From: Sorex araneus | Lineage: Eukaryota > Chordata > Mammalia > Eulipotyphla > Soricidae | Assembly (NCBI RefSeq): GCF_027595985.1 | Contig: NC_073311.1 | Location: forward strand, 52,057,292-52,121,291 | DNA length: 64,000 nt | Reading direction: 5' to 3' | Shown here: positions 1 through 11,400 of the stretch, piece after piece | Layout: the number at the start of each line of letters is the position of its first letter | Position numbering within the stretch: the first letter of the stretch is position 1 | Notes under the pieces: generated by a model | Told to the model about the DNA's origin: nothing | The model's database searches: none | The model's input: only the letters and a program-made list of their open reading frames with translations | Position numbers and translations under genes: made by a program

Positions 1-66
1 ACCATGTTCAAACTGGTCATCTTACCAACACATAAACATAGTCAGCTAGACTATGCAAAATAAGCT

Positions 67-96
67 ATCTCCCCACTCTTACACGAGTGGGGAGAT
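67..96. repeat. 12-bp perfect inverted repeat (hairpin)
   Basis: ATCTCCCCACTC at 67-78 is followed, after a 6-base loop, by its exact reverse complement at 85-96. It lies immediately left of a 52-bp tandem repeat. No gene is close enough to assign a role. Confidence 0.6.
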
Positions 97-187
97 TTAC
101 ACATATTTACTTAAGTGAGTTATGGTAAGGCAAGAATTTACATATATTTACACATATTTACTTAAGTGAGTTATGGTAAGGCAAGAA
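95..187. repeat. Two-copy tandem repeat, about 52-bp period
   Basis: The words ACACATATTTACTTAAGTGA and GTTATGGTAAGGCAAGAA occur twice in a row (about 101-135 and 153-187), joined by an AT-rich spacer. A separate word, AAACTGGTCATCTTACCAA, occurs at about 9-27 and again at about 250-268, bracketing the region. Confidence 0.7.
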
Positions 188-299
188 AACAAATAAAAAC
201 CATTACAGCAGAGTAAGAATAGGATTATATTGCTTGCATTTCACTTTATAAACTGGTCATCTTACCAAATAGTGAGAAATTAGTGAGAAATTTTAGTAT

Positions 300-655
300 T
301 CCATTCATCATCATCGTCATCATCATCATCATCTCATTGATCATCAGTTTTCTTGAGCGGTCTCAGTAACGTCTCCATTCATCCTAGCCCTGAGATTTTA
401 AAAGCCTCTCATTACTCGTCCTCCCCAATGGTGCTGCATTGGAGGCTCTTTCAGGGTCAGGGGAATGAGACCCTTCATTGTTACTGATTTTGGCATATGG
501 ATACGCCACGCGGAGTTTGCCAGGCTCTCCCATGCAGGCAGGAAACTCTCAGTAGCTTGACAGGTTGTCCAAGAGGGATAAGTAGGCTTAAGATGTCGCA
601 AGGCCGCTTCCAGGAGCTTGGTTTTATAGTCTCTGGATGTTGGCCTTACAACAAG
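300..655 (-). mobile_element. About 400-bp retroposon with (GAT)n 3' end, copy 1
   Basis: Read on the minus strand this matches the segment at 12,040-12,372 almost base for base: CCAACATCCAGAGACT, then GGAAGCG, GCATGGGAGAGCC, GGGTCTCATTCCCCTGACCC, CTCAGGGCTAGGATGAATGG and GAGACGTTACTGAGACC. It ends in a (GAT)n run (305-339 on the plus strand). Its 3' half is related to the tail of the composite SINEs described below. Family not identified. Confidence 0.65.
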
Positions 656-975
656 TAGATGTACAATATCCCCATCTCAGAAGTCCCTCCCAATGAAAAG
701 CAAAATCATCCATCCTGGCCTTTTGGGGGGGCAGGGGAAGCACACCTCCCGAAATAGCTGGCCAATCAGGCTGTTGTATTCACTGCCTGAATATAGGGCC
801 CTGGCATTGCCATCTTGCTTGGACCCAGCAGTGCGTGATCTCCAGCCTTTAAACCATTTCTTTGGCCCCCATCCTGGTATTTTCAGTTACTGCCCTTCCC
901 TCCCTTTTGATACTAAAATTTAGTATTCCACTCTAAATCTACTCAAACCCCACTGGTGCTCTGTGTCAGCATTAT
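656..975. other. Unassigned intergenic sequence
   Basis: No gene, clear repeat end or conserved exon seen. It may be the 5' continuation of the retroposon at 300-655, but the second copy of that family does not extend the match here. Confidence 0.3.
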
Positions 976-1376
976 TTGAGAACCTTAGTTCATAATATTC
1001 TCAAACTGCACTGGCAAGTTTCAGGAAGACACTATGCAGGTAAATTTGCTTGGTTTTTGAAGCAAAAACCAAGCAAATTCCAACTACATTGGAATCTTTT
1101 GTTTAACAAAAGCACAGATTGGAAAAATATAATTGCAGAAGAGATCAAAGCAATAAATCAAGACCTAACTTGGATTAAGCTCAATGAAATAGTAAATTTG
1201 TTCTCATTTCTATTTGTTAGTTTTGAAATACCTGATTTCCTTGATAGATTAGAAACTAGAAATATTTGGAAAAAGCTTGGCAACATCCAGGAAAGACCTA
1301 GTTCCCTAATCAAGGACTGCACCATTTTCTTTATCCAGAAAAACAAATAAAATGATGGATAAAAAAAAAATGTTGT
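976..1376 (+). other. Unrecognised open frame with A-rich end and 17-bp hairpin
   Basis: A 125-codon open frame (976-1350, no ATG near its start) ends just before AATAAA and an A-run at about 1,362-1,371, which looks like a retroposed 3' end. The translation is rich in Lys, Ile, Leu and Phe and contains no domain I recognise. A perfect 17-bp stem with a 3-base loop sits at 1,043-1,079. A decayed retroelement or processed-transcript insertion is the likeliest reading; a functional gene is unlikely. Confidence 0.3.
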
Positions 1377-1383
1377 GATTGTG

Positions 1384-1638
1384 TTGGGGGCTGGAGCGAT
1401 AGCACAGCGCTTGGGCGTTCGCCTTTCACGCGGCCAACCTGAGTTCGATTCCTCCGCCCCTCTCGGAGAGCCCGTCAAGCTACCGAGAGTATGGATGGAG
1501 CCCGCACAGCAGAGCCTGTCAAGCTACCCATGCGTATTGGATATGCCAAAAACAGTAACAATAAGTCTCTCAATGAGAGACGTTACTGGTGCCCGCTCGA
1601 ACATATGGATGAGCAACGAGATGATAGTGATTGTCTTA
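1384..1638 (+). mobile_element. Composite (type B) tRNA-head SINE
   Basis: tRNA-like head (GGGGGCTGGAGCGATAGCAC, B-box-like GAGTTCGATTCCTCC) fused to the tail GAGCCCGTCAAGCTACCGAG ... ATATGCCAAAAACAGTAACA ... GACGTTACTGGTGCCCGCTC. The copy ends near GATGATAGTGATTG with no poly(A). Confidence 0.8.
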
Positions 1639-1719
1639 TGTATGGTATAGATGTTACTACCGTCACAATCAAAAGATCGTTCTCACATGAGGAATCCAAA
1701 GAATCATAGTAAAGAAACA

Positions 1720-1897
1720 GAACCTGAGCAATAATACAGTGGGTAGGGCATTTGCCTTGCATGCGGCTGATTTGGGTTCAATCCCCAGGGTCCCCCAAGC
1801 ACTGCCAGGAGTAATCCCTGAGTGGAGAGCCAAGAGTTACCTCTGAGCACCACCAGGTGTCACCCCAAAAGTAAAAAAATAATAATAATAATAAGCA
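1720..1897 (+). mobile_element. Type A SINE (divergent)
   Basis: Diverged head (CCTGAGCAATAATACAGTGG) and body with an (AAT)n tail. Flanked by CATAGTAAAGAAACA on the left and CATAGTAAAGGAACA on the right, a 15-bp target duplication with one difference. Confidence 0.8.
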
Positions 1898-1899
1898 GC

Positions 1900-3046
1900 C
1901 ATAGTAAAGGAACAACAAAAGGCCAAAGACATCACAACTGGAATTTCATCTACAGAACTGAGCTCATTTGGGTGGGTGGGGTAGTGGAAGGGTCCTGGGG
2001 ACAGAGGAGGGAGAGAGCTGGGACGCTGGTGCTGGGTGTGGTCTTGGGATGATGTCCAAAAGTTCCATTTGCAGCATAAATCACAGTAACCAATGAAAAC
2101 TGGAACCAATAAATAACTGCCTACTGCTTCCCCTCCTACCAAAGTAAACACGAAGGTACAGACTGAAAAAGCCAGCTCCCTCTCCCCTCAGTTCCTCCCC
2201 TGCATGCTTGCAGTTCCTCAAGCTGCTCTCTTTTGTCTCCAAAGTTTCCTTTATAAAGTCTCCTGGAAGGCTCATATTTTGTAAAATTTGAATCCATCCC
2301 TATGGTTTTCACTTAAAAGCCTCCTCCCCTTTCCCAAGCTCCCCTTCTCCCCCGTAGAGATCCTCCTCTGATTCTTCTGATACTCTCTTCTGCCACCTTA
2401 TAGACTTTTCTCCATAGCATTTGAAATAATTTGCATTTAATAAATTCCTTCCGTATACAAAGTTCCTTATTTTCTAGACCATAGGCCAAAGCTGTGGGTG
2501 GTTTTGGTTTTGAACTAATGCCTAACAGAATATCTGACATATCAAGCCTGAACCCTCCCATTTTTCCTAATGTTTGAATAAATAAATGTTTTGTAACGTT
2601 TTGTGCCAGCCCGCATTCCCTCCCTTCTCCACACGCCACTGAGACCCAGTTTAGCTCTGGTTAGTCACTGCGGTTCTCCCACGGGGGCCTGAGTCACTCG
2701 GTGGCTGACTCATGACTCCGTCAGGATGGGGTTCTGGATGGAGTTTGGAGTTTGCATTTGCCAATCCTCTCCTGTCACTGAGGGCTCAGACTAGCACTGC
2801 CTAAAATCCTAGACCACCATGCTCCGCCACATCCTCATCAATATTTTCGATATTTGGGAAATGAAGAGGAGTTACTAGTATCAGCCCCCACAAAAATGCT
2901 GCCTCCCCCAGGTGCTAATCACTGTCCCATAGCATCATCTTTAGGGCAGACTAGCTCCGTGGTGTCTGCCATGTCCAGCTCCCTTCAGGGCCCAGATTTT
3001 AAATGAGACACAGGAAACATTCTAGGCTGGGGAGGGGGGAAAACAA
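1900..3046. other. Intergenic sequence downstream of STYK1
   Basis: About 1.1 kb without recognisable exon or young repeat. It is CT-rich at 2,320-2,400 and has an AP-1-like TGACTCA near 2,706. Nothing further can be supported. Confidence 0.4.
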
Positions 3047-3175
3047 TTGTTTATTGAGCACCTATTGAGCTGCATTTGTCAGGTAGTGTACCAGGACTTC
3101 CTCTCATTCAACCCGCACTACAGCCCAGGAGATGGGAGTCACCCCATTTTACCCAGGAGAAACCCTTTTTCTGAC
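3047..3175 (+). repeat. MIR fragment
   Basis: Matches the second half of the ancient mammalian MIR SINE: TTTATTGAGCACCTATTGAG, then TCATTCAACCCGCACTACAG, then CCCCATTTTACCCAGGAGAA. Confidence 0.6.
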
Positions 3176-3269
3176 CACGTAGATTGCCACCAGAATTTTT
3201 CTACTGACATTAACTTGCATTTTTTTTCACTTACGTCCTCCCTAATGCTGACAGCTGTATATACCAGAA

Positions 3270-4001
3270 AGTCCTGCTTCCACTCAATAAATATTTATTT
3301 CATGGGATATTTCAGAGTACATCAATGGATGACAAAGAAGTGGAACAACCCATCCATTCCAGCTGAGAATACATCCTCCTCGCCCCCTTGTTAAGCACTC
3401 TTGATCATTTGTCCTATTTTCTACTTGCTCAGCGTACATATTCATCAACCTCACTGACTACAGGCTCGGTCTCCTACTCTTACAAGGATCAGGGAACTTA
3501 CCTGATGAATAAATAATACGTGCTGCACGCTCCTAATCATGACCTGACCCCTGCAACTTCTAGATAAGAGTAGTGCCAACAGGGTTGACACAGCTCAGAA
3601 TCCGATAAAAGGAAACCATATTTCTCTTGCTGAGTTTTCCCTCCTACCTCTCCTCCAGCTCTGTGTGAAGGGGCCAGGGCTAAAGAACTTCACCTTCCCT
3701 CCACCATCTCATTGCATGATGGACCTTGTCCCCAACAAACAGAGCGTTTCTTTGTCTTTCTCGCCAGCTCTTTTCCTGCCTTCCTTTTTCCCTCCACGAG
3801 TTGAAATTTCTCTAGATCTTGGACAGCAGATCGTAGCAGGACTCCCAGTATTGGGCATCCAGTGTTTTCTAAGGGAACCTGGGAAAGGTCAGGCTCCCTG
3901 TTCCACTTCTCTCTGTGCCACGGGAAAGTCTAGTCTCTGTTCCTGGAAGAATTGATTCCAAGAGTGTCCGGCCCCCCGTGAGTGTTGGTCCTTCCTACTG
4001 C
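3270..4001 (-). other. STYK1: STYK1 3' untranslated region (end uncertain)
   Basis: Sequence 3' of the STYK1 stop codon. Minus-strand AATAAA hexamers occur at 3,294-3,299 and, further on, at 3,050-3,055 inside a MIR. Either would give a 3'UTR of roughly 0.7-1 kb, in the expected range for this gene. Which is used cannot be told from sequence alone. Confidence 0.4.
3294..3299 (-). terminator. STYK1: Candidate STYK1 polyadenylation signal
   Basis: TTTATT on the plus strand reads AATAAA in the gene direction, about 700 bases after the stop. An alternative hexamer lies at 3,050-3,055. Confidence 0.35.
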
Positions 4002-4206
4002 TCAGAGGACGCTGTAGGTGTAGGAGAGGTTCTCCGTGCGGATGCCCGCCACATCTGCATACAGCTCGGGCACCACCAACTCTGGCACCTGGAGCACAGC
4101 CTTGTCATCTGCATTTCGGGCCACGGCTTCTAGGCGCGTGCGGAGCTCTCTAGGAAAGGGTCGGCTGCCCTCACTCCAGCGCCAGCAGGACTTCATGAGA
4201 CCATAC
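4002..4206 (-). CDS. STYK1: STYK1 coding exon 9 (last)
   Basis: Residues 364-430 and the TGA at 4,004-4,002. Acceptor TTTCAG at 4,207-4,212. Encodes MKSCWRW of the kinase C-lobe, PRELR, VPELVVPELY and the tail YTYSVL, all very close to human STYK1. Confidence 0.95.
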
Positions 4207-5385
4207 CTGAAAGGGAAACGGAGAAACGGATTTCCTAGATGCGACAAATGGATGTGGAAGGTGTCTTCTTTTCTCCTCATCTCCGTCTCTACTTATTCCC
4301 AGAGAAGAATATTCCTTCTCCTCTTTTTAACACTCAGTCTTAATATTATCTTCTTTGTGAGAGAATAGTCTCAAGACAAGAATATGAATATTCTTATCAT
4401 CAGAATGACGATCAGCACTACCAGTTTTTTTTCCACTCGATTGCCAAACAACCTTTCAGAAGTTAAATGTTCTCTCTTTGGCTGTTACCAAGTTGGAGCT
4501 AGTTAAGACCATTACGAAATTACTAATTCAAACCATTGATATAACTTATTTATCAGTATGCCTGCATAAACAAATTGCATTTAGAATCTGATGATATAGG
4601 GGGCTGGAGTGATAGCACAGCGGGTAGGGCGTTTGCCTTGCACGAGGCCGACCCGGGTTCAAATCTCAGCATCCCATATGGTCCCCTGAGCACCGCCAGG
4701 GGTGATTCCTGAGTGCATGAGCCAGGAGTGACCCCTGTGCATTGCTGGGTGTGATCCAAAAAGCAAAAAAAATAATAATAATGATCTGATTATATAAAGA
4801 ATAGAAAAAGAAATTAAAAGAAAGAATCTTCTTAATCAAGTAACTTTATGGTAGAGAAACCCAGGTGCTGGAAAGTTACCCTTTTAGTGCTGAGTTTATC
4901 AAACAGTAGTGCCTTAGGTGGGCACAGGGGGCAGGACTCCACATCCTGCAGTGCTCAGGGTTTACTCCTGGTTCTGTGCACAAGAATTATTTCTGGCAGG
5001 CTTGGGGGACCATAGGGAAGCTGGGCATCAAACCCAGATCGGCTGCATAGAGGTAAACTCCCTATTCGCTGTACTATTTCTCTGGCTCCAATTAGTTGTG
5101 ATTTTTTTTTTTTTTTTGCTTTTTGGGTCACACTCGGTGAATGCAAAGGGATCACTCCTGGCTCTGCACTCAGGAACTACCCCTGGCAGTGCTCAGGGGA
5201 CCATATGGGATGTTGGGAATCGAACCTGGGTCGGCCGCATGCAAGGCAAACACCCTACCCGCTGTGCTATTGCTCCAGCCCCCACCAATTAGTTGTGATT
5301 TTAACCAATGCATGTAGTAATATATTTCTTCTACATTTTCATAAATAATCTGACCTATTCTTGTGCTCCGTAACTATTCCTTTGG

Positions 5386-5429
<44 letters not shown>

Positions 5430-8400
5430 TTTTGGGTCACACCCAGCAATGCACAGGGGTTACTCCTGGTTCTACACTCAGGAATTACCCCTGGCGGTGC
5501 TCAGGGGACCATATGGGATGCTGGGATTCGAACCTGGGTCAGCCTGGGTCGGCCGCGTGCAAGGCAAGCGCCCTACCCGCTATGCTATTGCTCCAGCCCC
5601 TCCTTTGGATATTTTATTCCTTCTCACACTCTTTACATAACTTTTAAGTTTTCTGTTCTGCCCCTACATTTGTTCACCAGCTGTCTCCTTCTGCTAATAG
5701 TATTGGTACTATTTCAATCCTGCTTTCTTCTTATCCCCTTCTTGTGTTTGATTTTTTATAAGCTCAGAGGTAGGAAAGAAATGTTTTTTTAAAGTTAAAT
5801 AAAAGCCAGCATGGATAGCACTAGAGTAATGGGTTTTCTGGCTGCTATCCGGGACCAGGTGCTAACAGAAGACTGACATTTAGACAAATAAAGCTCTACT
5901 CTATTTGCATTGGACTGGGTCTGCTTCTTCCCTATTTCAGCGCTTCTGGAGGAACTGAACTCTATCAAACTTAGACTCCTGGTACAATTCTCAGTGGTTG
6001 TCTTGACGATGTGTGTATGGAAATATACATACCAATTTGTAGATTTTAAAAAGCAGGTGTGTTTTACTGCCTATGATTGGCACAAGTGTGTCTATGAGCA
6101 CATGAAAGGAGAACACTTCAAAGGAACAGGGTTGACAAGGAGCCAGAAGGGTTTGGAGTGGGAGAAGAGGAGCTTTTTAGTAGCCACTTACATGGTATTT
6201 GTGCAGCTACTGGGTCGCTTCATGATTTTCCGTCTTTGAAGATGCTGTAGGATGCCGTCAGGGGGAACTTCGGGGTACGGTGGTGCTCCTGTTGGTACAG
6301 GGGAAATGAGAGTAGCAAGAGAAATTTAGTTTCCTCTAGGATGCTACCTATAACTAACACTACTCTCCATCCACATGGGCTAAGCGCCTGCAAAAGAAAT
6401 AAATAAAATAGACTAGACACAATAAAAGCTACTCTCTGATGATGGAGTAAGAATAGACTTTAGAGAATGGGCAGGGAGGGAGAACATATTTTGGTAGGAG
6501 AAAAAATACAAACCCACCAATCACTTGGAAGAATGTTGAGTCTAATGATATAGAAACCAAGTCAGAGAAGAAACAGGACCTGTTCTTCTCTCCCCGTTGC
6601 TGGGGATGTGTTGAAGCTCCTCAGTCAAATGGATCCATGAGTCCCAAGGCAACATTTTTATGGTTATACAAGATACCCTTGGAATGATTTTTTTGTATTT
6701 TAAAAATATCCCTGGGTATTGGAAGAAGGTTGAGGGGATAAAAGCATCAAAGAAAAGGTGAAAGAAAGAGACAGGAAGGCAGGGAGGAAGAGAGGAAGGG
6801 AAGGAGGAAGCAAGTTTGGGGAGAAATCACTGCTGTTCCACAAGATTCTCTCATACTCCACGTCAGCTGGTGCTACCATCAGAGATTTACAGAAAGCCTC
6901 TTCTCAAAGCATCCCCCACATAAACAGGCTTCCATATTTGCATAGGGGTATACTCTGGAGATTTTTCTCACCTAGAGTCACCATCTCATAGAGTAGGATC
7001 CCAAAGGACCAGCTGTAAAAGAAACAAAGCCATTTACTTAATTTCTACCTCTGCCTTCCCTCCAGAAACCTCACTTAATTATCAGAGGCCTTTAATAAGA
7101 ATCCCCTTAAGAAGGCAATGAAGAATAAAGGATGCCTGATAAAATAAATAAATAGTACCTGAGAGTATTTCTGGCCAATGATCATTTCAGAATTGAATTT
7201 CGTTGAGCCCTGGATTTATGTCGTTTATATTTCACACGAATAGCTGTTAACTCTGATTTACTATATTATTTGTTTCTGAGAGCATACTGAACCAAAGTCA
7301 AAGAAATCCCCTCATTCTGCTGAAATTCCAGACTGTTTTTAGCACAAGACCAAGCAAACTTTATCACTTATCTGCTGTTGCCTCAGTGGATGTAACTACC
7401 CAAACCTAGGAAGAATATTAACAGATCAAGCCTCATACATATGTGAAACATGCATTTGCCTAAGCAAATTCTTAAGAAATGCATATTTCAGTATACTAAG
7501 GTGTGGAGTGAAATGCAGATGTGAGTGAAGTAGCAATGGAAATGCTCAAATTGACTCAGCATATTAACTGATATTCTAAATTTCCTCTGCTGCACATGTT
7601 TATGGTATGACATTGTGCATTACCTCCACATGCTTCCCCAAGCAATTGAGTTTTATAGTTTTAGAAGTCAAGTACAATTCTTTACAATTCTATTTATGCT
7701 AAACATACATCTTCCATTACATACTTGATTAAATCCTACATAAGCTGATTGAACATAAATGCAAAAAGAAGGGTTTCCTCTTGTTAGTTGGATTAAAATT
7801 AGTTGGATACTGTGAACATATTCTCTAACAATAAGCCACTGAAAGAAATTAGCATTAAATTTTGTAGGTGAGATTACCAAAGAAAAATGGGGAAATCACA
7901 ATAAAATTCTGAAAATATTTAGGCACCAAAATTGTTCTCAGGGGCTGGAGCGATAGCACAGCAGGTAGGGCGTTTGCCTTGCACGCGGCCGACCCGGGTT
8001 CCATTTCCAGCATCCCATATGGTCCCCTGAGCACGGCCAGAGTAATTCCTGAGTGCAGAGCCAGGAGTAACCCCTGTGCATTGCCAGGTGTGACCCCCCC
8101 AAAAAAAAGCAAAACAAAATTGTTCTCAAGTTTCTCACTCAATTGAGGGGGGGACATTTTAATCTGAAATTCAAAATAATTCATATGGCTGCTATTTATA
8201 CAGAAACACAATGTGTTAGTTCATGTAGCAGCTCTATGCTCATAGGAGAGACCAGCCCTCTTCTGAAAGAATAAGCAATATGCACTTTATGTTTGGAGTA
8301 AAATAAGCTATTCAAGATGTATATAGTTCTACCTATTCTAATAATCTCTGGTTTAACTGGACATTTAATTACTAGAACCACCTCCTCCAGACAAAAGGAA

Positions 8401-11400
8401 TTAAGCTAGATCAAGTCCTCAGTTATGGGTGTGGATAATCTTTAACATTTTTTTCCCCAGGTTGGAAGAACACAGACTGGACCATTCTTAACAGAACTCT
8501 TAGAGCTAAAACGCAAACATTGCATGCAGGAAGCCCGGTTTGATTCCTGGCTCTATGTGCCCCCCAAGCACCCCTGGTTCTGTTCCAAAATAAATCTTCA
8601 ATTATTTTTTTCTCTACTAAAGCTGGACAAAAGGAATACTGCAAAAGATACTTAAAAATCGAAACCATTTGAAAGGATTGCCGCCTAAGAGCCAGCATGA
8701 TCTCTGTCACGTGACACACGTTTCTGCCGGCGGTTCCGTCCTGACTTCTGAGTAGAGATTGCACTCATAGAGATCATTGACAGTAGACCAGGTCATGTCC
8801 AGGGACGGGGGACACCTGGGTCAAGAAGGGTAGAGGTTCAAAGGGTGGGGACAAACCGTACATGTCTGCTCTGATCCCGGCTGGTCTCTGCAGAAGTCGC
8901 TCTGGGGCGAGCCACTTGAGAGGGACGTTGCGGGTGGATGAGATGGCCCCACGGGCATGAACTTCGTAAGCCAGACCCAGTCCGCAGAGCTTAGCGGTGA
9001 GATCGCTCTGGATCAGGATATTCCTAGCGGCCACATCCCCATGAAACAGTTGCTTATCCTGGAGAAATTCCTGGCACCAGAGATCACAAGTGGATCAAGC
9101 TCACAAAAAGACAAGGAGGAGCAGTGCTAGCTATCCTCAAATAAAGAATTTTAATTTATTTTGCTTTCTTTTGTTTTGGTTTGGGAGCCACACTTGGCGA
9201 TGCTGAGGGGTTCCTGCTTGGGTCTGTACTCAGGAATTACTCCTGGCAATGTTCAGGGACTATACAGGATGCTCAGGAATCAAATCCTGGTTAGCTGAAT
9301 GCAAGGCAAGCTGTACTTTCGCCCTGGCCCCAAAAAGAGAATCTTTTCCATTGCCAAACAATTCTCTCTAATAAGGAAGGAAATGTCTCTTCCAACTCAT
9401 GATAGTGAATTAGACATGTTTATGTGTGTTTAGAATGATCAAAGAATGGAGCAAAGAATCCAAATAAAATTAATACTGGGGGTGCTGCAGCAATAGCACA
9501 GCGGGTAGGAGCATTTGCCTTGCACTTGGCCGATCCTAGTTCTGTTCCCAGCATCCCATATGGTCCCCTAAGCACTGCCAAGAGTAATTCCTGAGTGCAG
9601 AGCCAGGAGTGACCCCTGTGCATCACCAGGTGTGACCCAAAAAGCAAAAACAAACAAACAAACAAATAAATAAATAAATGCTGGGTTGGGAAAGTGTTTA
9701 TCAAGCCCACATTCATATCTGGGTTTGATTTCCTCCCAGACAAGACCCAGCTAGAAATGAGAATGCAAGAAGATTCTGCAAGTTTCAGCATCAGGGAACA
9801 AAACTTGAATGAACAAATTTACATCGAACTTTAAGTAATTCCATTTTATCCCTAAAATAATTAAAGAGGTGAGTTTGGAAAGCAACTTTTAGATGAATCT
9901 AAATAATGACCAGCAAAGCCACAGAGTGACACGAATTCAATGTCCTAGTAGTAGAAAGTATTACACATTTTTCTGATAATTCTCAAACCAGGATGCAAAG
10001 CAGCGTCGCCTGAAAGCTTTCTCCTAATTTCCCTGATTGTTTTTGTTGTTATTGTTGTTGTTGTTGTTGTTCTGTCAGTGAGGATTTGGAACCACATGCA
10101 GCAGTGTTCAAGGGACAATGCAGTGTCAGGGACTGAACCCAGGGCCCAGGCAGGCATAGTCACACTCTAGCCCCTTGAGCAATCTCCTTAGCCACTAACT
10201 GCATTTTGATCCCTAGTACATTTTACATCTCAAGGTGGCAAGACTTATCAAATACTTAATATAGTAACTTCACGGATCCCTGATTTACTGCAGCAAATTC
10301 TGGGCTAATTTTAAATGAAATTATTGAAATAATGTCATAGAAGTAGTCACTCAATTTCCTGAGTAATTTTGGTAAAAATTCATTTTTTTTCTCTTTAAAC
10401 CCCGAGTTCTTTTTTTACCTCTTTAAGTTGATTTAAAATAAGCAACTATCTCATGATTGTTCATCCCCATTCCTTCTTTTTCCTTTGTTCCTTATTGACT
10501 TTTTTTTAAGTAAACGTTTCCTATCACATTCAGTATCAAACTAAGTCTCCAACCAGACATGGTCTGAACTAGTTCTTCTTGTTTTTCAGGTATAAAATTG
10601 TATGCCTCCGTCTGGCTCTTATAACCTTTCACCAATTCAGTTTCTTTTCCCATATTTCCTCTCACCTTGCTTTTCTTTCGGTCACTTTTACATCAACTAG
10701 TATTAGTATATATGGGGGGGGGGGGGGCGGGAATCAAGAAAACAAGCTCTTGGGTTTTTTATCTTTAACCTTAAGTTGAATTAGTTGAATTATTTTCTAC
10801 CTGCAATTACTGACTGTAGACTATAACATTGAAATAATTTCATGACTAAGAAATTGACCTCTAAAGCTTGAGTTCTGACATATTAGAATTAGAATGCCAC
10901 CTAACTCCCAGCCTATATTCCTTATACTTTATTGAGTGTATATATATATGTATGTATATATATACACATACATATGTATATATAGTATGCTCTATTGAGA
11001 AATCCAAATATGAGAGACAGGACCAGGACCTCAAACACCAGAGGAGCAATAAAAGCCCCCACCATCTGCTGTCATCTTACCAGAGCCAGAAGCACCTGTT
11101 TCCCAATGTGATAGACTTGTTTTTCTGTGAGATCATAAAGAAGGCCCTCCATGGTCATTACATCCTAAAGAGAAAGAGGAAGTGGAATTATAATAAAATC
11201 ACTCAAGCAGGTGGTGGGGGAGGGATAAAGGGCATAAATATTATTAAATGTAAATATTAAAGCTAAGGAAATGAAACAGAAGCCATGTACTCGGAGTCAA
11301 TAAAGGCTAATACAACAGATTCCCAGATATGCAGAGAAGTACAATGATTTATTAGGCTGTTAAAACAAGTGTGTAGATGTAAAGCAAAAGCGAAGAAGAG

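Larger units (their letters stand above)
4207..6191 (-). other. STYK1: STYK1 intron 8
   Basis: Holds four SINEs (entries below, 4,599-5,600). The stretch 5,600-6,190 is unique sequence with no recognisable exon. Confidence 0.7.
9071..11080 (-). other. STYK1: STYK1 intron 5
   Basis: Contains three SINEs of different age, a poly-G run at 10,711-10,724 and an AT dinucleotide tract. The rest is unique. Confidence 0.7.

Noticed and set aside
7941-8015. tRNA gene
   Set aside because: SINE heads keep A- and B-box-like words, but no full cloverleaf; every case continues into the SINE body.
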